A stretch of 64,000 bases of DNA from Paenibacillus sp. AN1007. GTDB taxonomy: Bacteria; Bacillota; Bacilli; Paenibacillales; Paenibacillaceae. Under the pieces are notes generated by a model, which was given only the letters and a program-made list of their open reading frames with translations, was not told where the DNA came from and searched no databases. The DNA is taken from assembly GCF_040702995.1 (NCBI RefSeq), contig NZ_CP159992.1, positions 5,157,501 to 5,221,500 on the forward strand, read 5' to 3'. Positions 1-8,320 of the stretch are shown here, piece by piece; within the stretch, counting starts at the first letter, position 1; each line of letters opens with the position of its first letter. Position numbers and translations under genes: made by a program.

Positions 1-37
1 GGATATTGTTCCAGAAATTCGTGAATTAAATTTAATA

Positions 38-66
38 AAAAAGAACCCCGACTTTTGCCAGGGCTG
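38..66 (-). terminator. Rho-independent terminator of the DUF421 gene
   Basis: Read on the minus strand, AGCCCTG pairs with CGGGGTT across an 8-nt loop and is followed by CTTTTTT. It lies about 25 bases after the stop of the DUF421 gene. Bases 1-37 beyond it show nothing I can assign. Confidence 0.75.
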
Positions 67-90
67 ATAAAGAATATATTATGTATCCTT

Positions 91-954
91 TCACGAACGA
101 TTCGTTTTTTGATAAGCATGCATTGCCGTTTGAAATTGATCTAACGCTTCTTGATATTTCAGACGATCTTTGTCATTAGCGGCCAGCTGCTTACGCATTA
201 TTAAATCATCCTGCAATTGCTGGACCAGTTCTTTAATTTGATCATTCGGATTCGATTTGGCTGGTTTGGGCAAGGCCTCCGTCCCGGTCTGCACAGTCAG
301 TTCTCCTTTACTATCCACCTGACCGATTGAAACTTGGCTTAATGTCAGACCTAGTTTACGCAGTTCTTTTTTGACCCAATCCTCAGTCACTCCAGCAGCC
401 TTTAACGTTTCAGGTAGAATGCGGCCATCCATAATGATCGTTCGCGGTTCCTTTTCCGAAGAAAGACGATACCCCAGCATGTCTGCAGTGAGCGGTTGAT
501 ATTCCTTTTTTAATAATACACTGATATCTCCACTCTGTTCCATTACCGCAAATTCCACATCAGCCACCCGAAAAACATCTTTTTTACGAAGCTGTTCCAG
601 AAACTCATCAATCGTCAGCCGTTCCTTCTTCAGATTTTTTTGAATCACAGCTCCGTTTTCAACAAGTATGGTTGATTTCCCATCCACAACATCGCGGAAC
701 TTTTTACTTTTCATCGTTAAATACTCCGCTCCTGCGGAGACCGAAACCCACACCAACACAGCAAGAAAACCCAAATACCAGCTTGTGTCTGTATCCAAAG
801 AGATGTATCCTACCAGATTCCCCAAAGTGATACCCGTTATATATTCAAACAAGGATAGTTCAGAGATCTGCCGTTTGCCTAAAATTTTGGTGATGAGAAA
901 CAGCATGGTTACCGCAGAGAACGTTCGTATAATAACCTCTAACCAATCAGGCAC
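91..954 (-). CDS. DUF421 (YetF/YrbG-type) membrane protein
   Basis: About 287 aa. The N-terminal ~90 residues hold two or three hydrophobic segments including GKRQISELSLFEYITGITLGN, typical of DUF421 proteins; the rest is a soluble region with the RLTIDEFLEQLR and DGRILPETLKAAG segments found in the cytoplasmic DUF421 domain. A charged, coiled-coil-like tail follows (about residues 240-287). I chose the GTG at 954 because AGGAAAGGA lies just upstream; longer in-frame extensions start at positions without a ribosome site and add hydrophilic sequence before the first membrane segment. Function of the family is poorly defined; some members affect spore or envelope properties. Stands alone, with its own terminator. 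Confidence 0.8.
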   Translation of the reverse strand: MPDWLEVIIRTFSAVTMLFLITKILGKRQISELSLFEYITGITLGNLVGYISLDTDTSWYLGFLAVLVWVSVSAGAEYLTMKSKKFRDVVDGKSTILVENGAVIQKNLKKERLTIDEFLEQLRKKDVFRVADVEFAVMEQSGDISVLLKKEYQPLTADMLGYRLSSEKEPRTIIMDGRILPETLKAAGVTEDWVKKELRKLGLTLSQVSIGQVDSKGELTVQTGTEALPKPAKSNPNDQIKELVQQLQDDLIMRKQLAANDKDRLKYQEALDQFQTAMHAYQKTNRS

Positions 955-1130
955 GTCGCATGTTCCTTTCCTGTGAAGTCTTGTGTTCAGATGATGAACT
1001 TCATTATTGAAGGTTATACTTACCATGCGCGTCAGATTGTATGCATGCAGCATTCATTCAAAAGTCCGCTGTTTTTTATCTTACTTGTCCAAGATGATAG
1101 TATATTCAAAGAGGATGCTTTCTGAAACAA

Positions 1131-2021
1131 TCACAACTCATGTATTTTTCTTACCGCAAACCACAGCTCAACGAAATTAAACCCGTCTTTAGCTCCTGTA
1201 ATTTCAAATTCCAACCCATCGACCTGTTCGTATCCAGCAGTAGGAAGCCATTCGGAGAAGAACCGTTTATATAATGTATCAATTGTTTCATCAAATTTGT
1301 CCCATGTGAACGGATCAGAGGAAAAAATTGCCCATGTTTGAGCTGGGATGGTTAACCTTGTGTAGCCCTCAGTTTTACTCGAATCCCCCTTGAATGCGGA
1401 CAGCATATAAGGAAAATGATCCTCATCTGTTTTTTTGTAGCTGCAAACAGCATGTATTTTATGATAGTTCTGATTTAAAAAGGTTGGTAAGTCTCCAGCA
1501 TTGTCCGCCAGTTTTTCAACCTCGCCGTTAGCATGGCATTGCTTCCATAACTCTGCTGGAGTATCTGCTCCGTTTAATTGAAATACTTTTTCAATACCGA
1601 ATACTTGAAAGGATTCTTTTGTCTCAATACGATAGTTCATAGCCTTTTCCCCTTTAATTGAAATAAGGAAGGAAAGCCGAGGAAAGGCTTTGAGGGAGGT
1701 CCCTTCTTCCCGGGCCATTGCCGGATTAACACCATGTAGTAATTGAAAAGCCCTTGCGAATGAAACTGGAGATTCATAACCATACTTTATCGCAATATCA
1801 ACTACTCTCAGATCACTATGCTGCAATTCAATTGCAGCGAGAGTAAGCCTTCTTCTCCTTATATATTCCGCAAGAGATACATCTGTAATGAATGAGAACA
1901 TTCTCTGGAACTGATGTGAAGAACAACAAGCACATTTAGCAGCTTCCTTCAATTCGATCTTTCCAGTTAGATTTAATTCAATGTAATCCAATGCTCGATT
2001 CATCCTCATCAGCCAATCCAT
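1131..2021 (-). CDS. AraC-family regulator with GyrI-like effector domain
   Basis: 296 aa. Residues ~5-105 form an AraC-type double helix-turn-helix (KIELKEAAKCACCSSHQFQRMF, then VVDIAIKYGYESPVSFARAFQ). Residues ~125-296 form a GyrI/SOUL-type small-molecule-binding domain (MNYRIETKESFQVFGIEKVF ... VELWFAVRK), the architecture of YdeE-type regulators. GAGGAGGG sits 5 bases before the ATG. It is followed on the same strand by no obvious target; the acetyltransferase upstream (2170-2757) is also on the minus strand. Ligand is unknown; the GyrI-like domain suggests a hydrophobic or drug-like effector, which is inference. Confidence 0.88.
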   Translation of the reverse strand: MDWLMRMNRALDYIELNLTGKIELKEAAKCACCSSHQFQRMFSFITDVSLAEYIRRRRLTLAAIELQHSDLRVVDIAIKYGYESPVSFARAFQLLHGVNPAMAREEGTSLKAFPRLSFLISIKGEKAMNYRIETKESFQVFGIEKVFQLNGADTPAELWKQCHANGEVEKLADNAGDLPTFLNQNYHKIHAVCSYKKTDEDHFPYMLSAFKGDSSKTEGYTRLTIPAQTWAIFSSDPFTWDKFDETIDTLYKRFFSEWLPTAGYEQVDGLEFEITGAKDGFNFVELWFAVRKIHEL

Positions 2022-2169
2022 CTGATCCCTCCTCTTAACAGAAGTATAGTTTCACTACATTTTCGTATCGCAACAATTTGTGCACAATTAAGTTTCCTTA
2101 GAGAATTCAAGTTGATTCTAAAAATTAATTATATAGCACAAATATGTATATGAATAAGGAACAACCTCT

Positions 2170-2757
2170 CTAATTACTCACTTTTTCAGAAACCGTACTG
2201 AAGCGAAAGACCAGCTTTTCTCCATCCTCAGGATGATGACCGAATTCTTCGGAGTATTTCCCGTTGGTACATGTGTTAAGTGTTCTACGCCAGAAACGTT
2301 TCGCATGTTCGTTTCGTTCAGTTGGATTTGTCTGCAATTCCCATTGCCCTGGCATCTTTCCAAAAATCTGCCTCACCGCTTCTTCTCCAACACCCTTTCC
2401 TCGATAATTACGTAATAGGAAGAAATCATTCATGTAATAATCGATATAGTGAGGACATGGTATGAAAGGGGAAGTAGCTACAAAAGCAAGCCCCGCAGGT
2501 ATATCATCCACTGTGATAAGATAAGGGAATAATATGTTCGGGTGTTCCCACCAAATATCAAACACGCGATTCTGTTCAATCAAAGTTCGGGTATCATCAT
2601 TTTCAAACACCCCATAACGATTGGTCTTGCGTTCCCACACTTCAGACAAATCATGCAGATAAAGAGGATAAATATTATTGATAATGTACTTCTCTTCCAT
2701 ACTGCATAGTCTAACGGTAACATTTAACTTATTTACTTCATGATTAACGCATTCCAT
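2170..2757 (-). CDS. GNAT-family N-acetyltransferase
   Basis: 195 aa. The acetyl-CoA loop is visible as NYRGKGVGEEAVRQIFGKMPG (R/Q-x-x-G-x-G/A), followed by NPTERNEHAKRFWRR, the usual C-terminal part of the fold. The first ~20 residues are an extension before the domain begins at NVTVRLCSMEEKY. GGAGGAG is 7-8 bases upstream of the ATG. The substrate cannot be told from sequence. Separated from the AraC gene by 148 bp of AT-rich sequence, so probably its own unit or the first gene of a two-gene unit with the regulator. Confidence 0.85.
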   Translation of the reverse strand: MECVNHEVNKLNVTVRLCSMEEKYIINNIYPLYLHDLSEVWERKTNRYGVFENDDTRTLIEQNRVFDIWWEHPNILFPYLITVDDIPAGLAFVATSPFIPCPHYIDYYMNDFFLLRNYRGKGVGEEAVRQIFGKMPGQWELQTNPTERNEHAKRFWRRTLNTCTNGKYSEEFGHHPEDGEKLVFRFSTVSEKVSN

Positions 2758-2884
2758 TCTGCAACTCCTCCGATTTTGATACTCTCAGTCAACAATATCA
2801 CTGATACCATAATTCTTCCCCAGCATCAGTATAAAGTGACTGCCGCATCCTTTATAGGCCGAGTATTTATATATTCATTTTTTA

Positions 2885-2934
2885 CATAACAAAAGGCCCG
2901 TGTTGGTTTTATCCAACATGAGCCTTTTGTTATG
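2885..2934 (-). terminator. Long hairpin terminator between the acetyltransferase and ABC operon
   Basis: A 22-base arm pairs with its partner across a 6-base loop with only a two-base mismatch; the outer part reads CATAACAAAAGGC...GCCTTTTGTTATG. It follows the 60-aa peptide gene on the minus strand and ends in TTTTGTTATG; A-rich flanks make it usable in both directions. Confidence 0.75.
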
Positions 2935-3051
2935 CCTGCGTTTTATAAACAATCTTCTTAATCTGTCATGGGATTGACAGTAGGAATTTGCGAGTTGATC
3001 CACATTCAATCAGTAAGTGTTCTTCTTGTTGACATTTACTGCTTGCTTAAC

Positions 3052-3234
3052 TTATTTCTTGCTGCCGGCCATCCATAACCCAACTACAGTAAAAACTGCT
3101 CCAGCTCCCGTCATCGCTCCTTGAACTGCGTCCTTCAGTCCAGATCCTTCTCCACCTATGACTGATGCTAAAAGCAAAACTACTATACCTGCGCTCATTA
3201 ACTTATATGAATTTGTATTTAATTGATTAATCAT
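3052..3234 (-). CDS. 60-aa hydrophobic peptide, last gene of the ABC operon
   Basis: 60 aa: a short polar N-terminus, a hydrophobic segment (MSAGIVVLLLASVIGG), a Gly-rich turn, a second hydrophobic segment (GAMTGAGAVFTVVGLWMAG) and a basic SKK end. Two membrane helices fit. GGGAGGT precedes the ATG with good spacing, so it is translated. It lies 56 bp after the ABC-2 permease gene with a terminator downstream, so it reads as the end of that operon. I do not recognise the family; a small membrane partner of the exporter, or a bacteriocin-like peptide handled by it, are both possible and unproven. Confidence 0.65.
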   Translation of the reverse strand: MINQLNTNSYKLMSAGIVVLLLASVIGGEGSGLKDAVQGAMTGAGAVFTVVGLWMAGSKK

Positions 3235-3290
3235 ATTGAGTACCTCCCATAGTATGTTTTTTTATTATTATTTTTTTGAGGTGTATTGTT

Positions 3291-4586
3291 TTAAATCTTG
3301 TACGCCTTCATCGCTTTGAACAGCTCTTTGAAGGTTGGGCGTTTGCCATACATCAGAACACCGGTACGATAAATCTTGGCTGCAAGCCAGCCGAAGACCA
3401 GGATAGATACAGCCAGAATGGCGAGAGACGTTAGAATCTCCCAGGTTGGTGCAGCTCCTGCGCCGATTCGCACTAAGATAGCCGTTGGCGAAGTGAACGG
3501 AATGAAGCTTGCGACTTTGAGCAATAAAATATTCGGTGCAGAGATGCTGAAGAGTGCGATATAGAATGATACCAGCGACAGCATGGTGATGGGCAGAACC
3601 GCCTGCCCCAGTTCTTCCGTGCGGCTCACCATGGAACCGACGGCTGCGAACAGCACCGCATACAGGAAGTAACCTAAAATGTAGAAAATCAGTCCATATA
3701 CAATCACTGCGATATTGATGTCGTTCACACTCAAATTGAAGTCACTCAGTACCGCCCGATTGTGCGGCAGCATGATGTTACCGGCGATTACAGCGCCGAA
3801 GATCCCGATCTGAAGCATGCCCACCATAAAGATTCCGATAATTTTACCAAACATTTGACTGAGTGGTGATACACTCGTAATCAAGATTTCCATGATCCGT
3901 GAGCTTTTCTCTGCCGTGATCTCGGAAGCAATCATATTGCCTGTCATCATCGTGGATGTGAACAGCAGGATGATTAACAAGTACACGACGATATAGTTAA
4001 TCGGGCTCATTGATTTTTCCGAACCAGCTCCAGCCTCACCATCATCGGTGCTTAAGCTTTGTGCGGTCAGCTTTACAGGGGTTGTAATCAACGCCTTTTG
4101 TTCAGGCGTCAGTACATCCTTAACAACGACATCCAGCTTTACACTTTGCAGAGCAGATTCAATAGATGTTATGACCTGAGGCGAAATGTCGTCTGTAGAA
4201 TATAAAACAGGCTGTGGAAACTCCTGTCCTGCAGCAGTTTCAAGTTTCAAATAACCGTCGATCAGACCCGCCTTCGCATCTGCCTGTAATGCAGCTTCAT
4301 CCTTATCCCCACTCATGATGAACCGATAAGCCTCATTACCCTGAGCTGCCGAGAAATCTTCCAGCTTCTGTGCCACATCCTGCTGCTCCGTTGTCAGAAG
4401 CCCGATGTTGACAGGGTTACTGCCCGAAGCTCCACCACCCGTACCACCATTAAATAGAGTAATGAAATATGGAACATTGAGTCCGATCGAAATTAAAAGT
4501 GCAAGTACAATGGTCGTGACCATAAATGACTTCGTTTTTACTTTGTTTTTGAACGTGAAACCTGTAATTGTGCCCATTTTATTCAT
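3291..4586 (-). CDS. ABC-2 type permease, NatB/YhaP-like
   Basis: 431 aa. One membrane helix near the N-terminus (FMVTTIVLALLISIGLNVPYF), a large extracytoplasmic domain (~residues 45-195), then five or six helices from SPINYIVVYLLIILLFTSTMMTGNMIASEITAEKSSRIMEILITS, the hallmark of NatB/YhaP permeases. The ATG at 4586 has AGGTAGG 7 bases upstream and overlaps the stop of the ATPase gene by 8 bases; a GTG three codons earlier lacks spacing. It should form the membrane part of an exporter with the 4579-5481 ATPase. NatAB extrudes sodium in Bacillus; the substrate here is not evident. Confidence 0.85.
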   Translation of the reverse strand: MNKMGTITGFTFKNKVKTKSFMVTTIVLALLISIGLNVPYFITLFNGGTGGGASGSNPVNIGLLTTEQQDVAQKLEDFSAAQGNEAYRFIMSGDKDEAALQADAKAGLIDGYLKLETAAGQEFPQPVLYSTDDISPQVITSIESALQSVKLDVVVKDVLTPEQKALITTPVKLTAQSLSTDDGEAGAGSEKSMSPINYIVVYLLIILLFTSTMMTGNMIASEITAEKSSRIMEILITSVSPLSQMFGKIIGIFMVGMLQIGIFGAVIAGNIMLPHNRAVLSDFNLSVNDINIAVIVYGLIFYILGYFLYAVLFAAVGSMVSRTEELGQAVLPITMLSLVSFYIALFSISAPNILLLKVASFIPFTSPTAILVRIGAGAAPTWEILTSLAILAVSILVFGWLAAKIYRTGVLMYGKRPTFKELFKAMKAYKI

Positions 4587-5481
4587 TCGACTCACCTACC
4601 TCACGAATAAAGATTTGGTTAAGCGTTGGTTCCTTGATCTCAAAATGCTCCACGGTGGTCTGTGCCATCGCCGTTTTCAGAATCTCCTGAGCTGCCTCAG
4701 CCTCACTGACATGGATCTGATATCCACGCTCGTTTTGCTCCACTCGTTTTACACCCGGAAGCTGCTCAAGCCCCTCTACCTGACCAATAGTGCTCAGATA
4801 TACCTGTTCACGAGGATAACGGCTCTTGATCTCCTTGATCTCACCCTGCACTACCGTATTAGAACGATGAAGTATCGTGATCTGACGGCACAGCTCCTCA
4901 ACATGTTCCATGCGGTGTGTAGAGAACAGGATAGCTGTTCCTTCATCACGCAATTCCTTAACTGTGGATTTGAGCAGCTCTACGTTAACCGGATCAAGTC
5001 CGCTAAACGCTTCATCCAGAATAAGAATCTGGGGTCTGTGTACCACTGCGGCAATAAAGCCCATCTTCTGCTGATTACCTTTGGATAATTCCTCAATTTT
5101 TTTATCGTAATACTCCGGCACTTCAAACCGCTTCAGCCAGTACTTCAGACTCTCATCCGCATCCTTGGCACTCATTCCACGAAGGCGTGCCAGATAATTG
5201 ATCTGTTCACTCACTTTAACCTTTGGATACAACCCGCGTTCTTCGGGCAAGTAGCCCATAATCTGCTGCAGCTCCGTGTTGTAAGGCTTACCGTTGTACA
5301 AAATGTTACCGCCATCCGGGTGAATCAGGCCCAGCACCATACGCATCGTTGTTGTTTTACCTGCACCGTTGGCACCAAGCAGGCCGTAAATCTCGCCCTC
5401 TTTTACATTAAGTGTTACTCCATTAACAGCTGTTTTGTCTGCGTACTGTTTGACGACTTGCTTTAATTCCAATCGGTTCAT
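4579..5481 (-). CDS. ABC transporter ATPase, NatA/YhaQ-like
   Basis: 300 aa. Walker A GANGAGKTT at ~36-44, Q-loop region GYLPEERGLYPKV, signature ELSKGNQQKM at ~130, Walker B ILILDEAFSGLDP, and H-loop STHRMEHVEEL. The EERGLYPK Q-loop and the C-terminal extension of ~85 residues after the ATPase core are typical of YhaQ/NatA-type exporters. It lies 20 bp after the YtrB-like ATPase and overlaps the permease gene, so the pair is translationally coupled. Confidence 0.9.
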   Translation of the reverse strand: MNRLELKQVVKQYADKTAVNGVTLNVKEGEIYGLLGANGAGKTTTMRMVLGLIHPDGGNILYNGKPYNTELQQIMGYLPEERGLYPKVKVSEQINYLARLRGMSAKDADESLKYWLKRFEVPEYYDKKIEELSKGNQQKMGFIAAVVHRPQILILDEAFSGLDPVNVELLKSTVKELRDEGTAILFSTHRMEHVEELCRQITILHRSNTVVQGEIKEIKSRYPREQVYLSTIGQVEGLEQLPGVKRVEQNERGYQIHVSEAEAAQEILKTAMAQTTVEHFEIKEPTLNQIFIREVGESNE

Positions 5482-5501
5482 TCAGAATCGTCTCCCTTCG
5501 G

Positions 5502-6404
5502 TTATCTCCACTGTACGGGTGCATACCCGGCAACCCAATATTCCAGCACTTCTCCCAGTTCCAAATTGCGAATTTGGAGCACCCGATGATTGGATAACTC
5601 CAACCGTTCCTGTGCCTCACTCACCCGGGTGGTTATGACACGGATCAGGCCATTTTCTTCTTGAAAAGATTCCACCACACCGGGAATACTCTCAGGTCGC
5701 AGGTCCCCCTCATACCAAATTTCTTTCCACTGCTCAAGCACAAGGTCCTTCTCCGCCATGCCCAGAACCTGCCCTTTGTGCATCAATACGATGTAATCTG
5801 CCAGCCGTTTCACTTCATCCGCAATATGAGTGGCAATCAGAATGGTCGTGTCTCCACTTTTCATATAATCCCGGAATTGTTCAACCATCACCTTCCAAGC
5901 AAATGGATCAAGTCCCGACGAGGGTTCATCCAGCAGCAGCAGTTTGGGACGAGCAGCCAGCGCTGCAGCGATTTCGAATTTCCGCCGCTCCCCCTTAGAC
6001 ATCTTGGTCAGCTTCACATCACTTGGCACATCCATATCTGCGATAAGCTGCTTAAACAGCTTCATGTCCCACTTGGGATACCAATGTGATCGAAAATCTG
6101 CTGCCTCCTGCGGTGTCATCCGGTTCTCTTCAATACCGCTGTTGTCTGCCACAAAGCTAATCTGCTGCCTCAGCTCAATCGGAAGTGTTCCCGAATGCTG
6201 CTTCTGTCCAAACCATATGATCTCTCCGCTATCCGGCAGTACAATCTGCTGCAGCATATTAAGCAGTGTACTTTTGCCAGAGCCGTTGTGTCCCAGAATT
6301 GCTACAACATATCCTTCCGGAATAGTTAGATCAATGGGGCCAATCACTCTGCGTCTACGCATCTTGGAAACACCGTTTAACTGAATGGCTATGGGCTCCA
6401 CCAT
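5502..6404 (-). CDS. ABC transporter ATPase, YtrB-like
   Basis: 300 aa. Walker A GHNGSGKST at ~38-46, signature KMSKGERRKFEIA, Walker B LLLLDEPSSGLDP, H-loop ATHIADEVKRLAD. The NSGIEENRMTPQEAADF segment and length resemble the YtrB/EcsA group. It follows the GntR repressor gene by 12 bp, matching the ytrA-ytrB order of Bacillus. It probably pairs with the six-helix protein encoded at 6901-7620, the first gene of the operon. Bacillus Ytr exporters respond to cell-wall antibiotics; extending that to here is inference. Confidence 0.87.
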   Translation of the reverse strand: MVEPIAIQLNGVSKMRRRRVIGPIDLTIPEGYVVAILGHNGSGKSTLLNMLQQIVLPDSGEIIWFGQKQHSGTLPIELRQQISFVADNSGIEENRMTPQEAADFRSHWYPKWDMKLFKQLIADMDVPSDVKLTKMSKGERRKFEIAAALAARPKLLLLDEPSSGLDPFAWKVMVEQFRDYMKSGDTTILIATHIADEVKRLADYIVLMHKGQVLGMAEKDLVLEQWKEIWYEGDLRPESIPGVVESFQEENGLIRVITTRVSEAQERLELSNHRVLQIRNLELGEVLEYWVAGYAPVQWR

Positions 6405-6416
6405 ATTTCTGCCTCC

Positions 6417-6815
6417 TTACTTTGAATAATTCGCTCTTAGGGCCTGCTGGAACAGAGCCTCCATCTCCTCTTCTGTACATCCCACAGCTTTACCCGACTG
6501 CACCGCGACCTGCATCGCTTCCTCCGCAGCCTTCAGCCTGTAATTTTCCCGGTCTCCTGCCTCAACCTGAGCCACAAATGTACCAGTCCCCTGCTTCGTA
6601 CGAAGCAGACCTTCATTCTCCAGGTCCTGATAGACCCGCCTAACCGTAATTACACTGCAGTTCAGTGCCCCGGCAAATTCACGAATGGACGGCAAATGTG
6701 TCCCCTCCTCCAGTTGACCCGTTATAATTAACGACCGTAATTGATTCTCAATCTGGTGATACAAAGGTTCAGCGCTATTCTCATTTATTTGAATGGGTAT
6801 CTTCACATCTTGCAC
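6417..6815 (-). CDS. GntR-family repressor, YtrA subfamily
   Basis: 132 aa. Winged helix at ~10-80 (EPLYHQIENQLRSLIITGQLEEGTHLPSIREFAGALNCSVITVRRVYQDLENEGLLRTKQGTGTFVA is the canonical GntR N-terminus; shown here only by its key parts LPSIRE, TVRRVYQDLE, GTGTFVA). The short C-terminal helical tail without an effector domain defines the YtrA subfamily. The start is GTG at 6815 with GGAGG five bases away. It lies inside the ABC operon and probably binds the palindrome at 7698-7723. Confidence 0.88.
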   Translation of the reverse strand: MQDVKIPIQINENSAEPLYHQIENQLRSLIITGQLEEGTHLPSIREFAGALNCSVITVRRVYQDLENEGLLRTKQGTGTFVAQVEAGDRENYRLKAAEEAMQVAVQSGKAVGCTEEEMEALFQQALRANYSK

Positions 6816-6900
6816 CTCGCCCTCCGGTACACTTCATTCACTTGCCTGAACGTGCCGGTTTCATCCTTTATTCTTTTATCATTTTACTTTAAGATGCCTT

Positions 6901-7620
6901 CTAACTCAGATCTCTCAAGGCAAGCTTCTTCAGCGTTAACCGGCTGAATCCCCACAATACTGCCAATCCTGCAGCTGCCGCAACCCACAACACCGGGGAG
7001 ATTAACCCCCATGATTTACTGTAATGAATAACATACCAGAATCCATAATTACCCGAGAGGCGGATCAGAACAGATATCACAACGGCTATCGGTAAGAACA
7101 TAAAGCTGAGCAGCAAATATTTTTTACCACTGAAGAGAAACTCTCCGTAAATATATAATCCCGTAATCAGAAGTCCATATCCTGTGCAGCTCAGTGCGAA
7201 AGCCAAATATTGATCCCATGTGAAGCCAACCGTGTGCAGTTTGACAGCATATAATAATCCGTAGAAAAATAATCCATTATACGCAAACGCAATTAGAGCT
7301 TGCTGCAATCTTGACCACATTACCGTTTCATTCGAGATGGGAAGCCTTCGATAGTAGGCCAGCATCTGTGTGTAGGAATCCTCCTGTATGTAGCGGAAGG
7401 AACGTCTGCTGAAGAGGAATCCCTGAAACGGGAGCATGATTAGAAAGAATGCATCCACCACCGGATTAATCACGCTGCTCTCCTGCTGCCCAATCAACAG
7501 CACCCCACTCATACTGCCGGTATAAATCATGAACATGGCAGACCACAACCACTGGAGCTTATCCTTTCTAAACTCGTTGCGGGTCAACCACCACGCTTGC
7601 TTCCATGCATCCATATTCAT
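6901..7620 (-). CDS. Six-helix membrane protein, first gene of the YtrA-like ABC operon
   Basis: About 239 aa. Starts MNMDAWKQAWWLTRNEFRKDKLQWLW, an amphipathic N-terminus common in ABC-2 permease-like proteins, followed by about six hydrophobic segments. I chose the ATG at 7620 because GGAAAGG lies 5 bases before it; further upstream in-frame sequence runs through the promoter and operator. It is 85 bp ahead of the GntR gene. It is likely the permease partner of the YtrB-like ATPase; sequence resemblance to a named family is not strong enough to say more. Confidence 0.75.
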   Translation of the reverse strand: MNMDAWKQAWWLTRNEFRKDKLQWLWSAMFMIYTGSMSGVLLIGQQESSVINPVVDAFFLIMLPFQGFLFSRRSFRYIQEDSYTQMLAYYRRLPISNETVMWSRLQQALIAFAYNGLFFYGLLYAVKLHTVGFTWDQYLAFALSCTGYGLLITGLYIYGEFLFSGKKYLLLSFMFLPIAVVISVLIRLSGNYGFWYVIHYSKSWGLISPVLWVAAAAGLAVLWGFSRLTLKKLALRDLS

Positions 7621-7697
7621 GCCTGCCTTTCCACTGTCTTTCATCCTGTTTATTTCATATTGTGCTGTACTGTGCTTATGTTCCAGTTCACTGTGTC

Positions 7698-7723
7698 TAC
7701 TGTATATATCAATATACACAGTA
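7698..7723. promoter_or_regulatory. 26-bp palindromic operator, likely for the YtrA-like repressor
   Basis: Arms TACTGTATATAT and ATATACACAGTA, separated by two bases, match in 11 of 12 positions when inverted. The centre falls at about +1 of the promoter at 7720-7749 and one end overlaps its -10 box, an ideal place for repression by the GntR protein encoded in the same operon. Confidence 0.65.
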
Positions 7724-7749
7724 TACAGACCTGGGACTTGTCCCGTCAA
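7720..7749 (-). promoter_or_regulatory. Sigma-A promoter of the ABC export operon
   Basis: On the minus strand TTGACG, an 18-base spacer, then TATACT. It points at the gene starting at 7620, leaving a leader of about 90 bases. Confidence 0.72.
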
Positions 7750-7843
7750 CCCCTTTTTTCCTGAATCAGGAATTCGGGATAGGAAACGCCTCTGTTCTGC
7801 GATAAAATAAACACAGCAATTCCAGATGAAAGGAGCGGTCCTT

Positions 7844-8194
7844 ATGGGATGGCTTATTGAGCCCGTATTGGTTTTCATATTTATCCTTGCGATGATCTGG
7901 CTCATTATTCGAAGTGAACCGAATCGGGAGAAGCGCAAAAGAGATGTAAGACGCTCTAGGCAAAACCACCATCAATCAGATTCCGCTGCCTCTTCTTCCA
8001 TGATGGCTTCTGACTTCTCAACAGATTCTCATTCCAGGCACAATCACGACCACCGACTTCACCACGATCATGATCACAGACATCATGATATGGATTCTTC
8101 GGGGTCACATCATCATTCAGGCAGTGACCACGGAAGCAGTGACAGCGGCGGGGATAGTGGTGGTGGCGGAGATAGTGGAGGCGGTGGGGATTAA
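7844..8194 (+). CDS. Membrane-anchored His-rich protein with Gly/Ser/Asp tail
   Basis: 116 aa. One membrane helix at ~5-25 (PVLVFIFILAMIWLII), a basic stop-transfer stretch (REKRKRDVRRSR), then a low-complexity region rich in His, Ser and Asp (HNHDHRLHHDHDHRHHD) and a SGGDSGGGGD tail. The ATG at 7844 has AAGGAG eight bases upstream. Orientation by the positive-inside rule would place the His-rich part in the cytoplasm. A metal-binding or metal-buffering role is suggested by about 20 histidines in ~55 residues, but this is inference. Divergent from the ABC operon. Confidence 0.75.
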   Translation: MGWLIEPVLVFIFILAMIWLIIRSEPNREKRKRDVRRSRQNHHQSDSAASSSMMASDFSTDSHSRHNHDHRLHHDHDHRHHDMDSSGSHHHSGSDHGSSDSGGDSGGGGDSGGGGD

Positions 8195-8213
8195 CAGCAC
8201 CAGTCCCATAAGA

Positions 8214-8271
8214 AAAGAGCTGTACCCGATACTGTGAATAATCACAGAAGGGTGCAGCTCTTTCGCTTTTT
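8214..8271 (+). terminator. Bidirectional terminator, His-rich gene / crystallin-like gene
   Basis: AAAGAGCTGTACCC pairs with GGGTGCAGCTCTTT, enclosing an inner CTGTGA/TCACAG stem; CGCTTTTTC follows on the plus strand and TTTTCTTATGG on the minus strand. It sits between convergent genes. Confidence 0.85.
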
Positions 8272-8320
8272 CATTATCTTTTTCCGTTCCGGTCACCTGA
8301 TTGCAGAAGAGGCCAAATCT

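Noticed and set aside
4405..5088. Plus-strand 227-codon frame across the ABC ATPase and permease
   Set aside because: Antisense to two clear ABC genes; no ribosome site and no domain.
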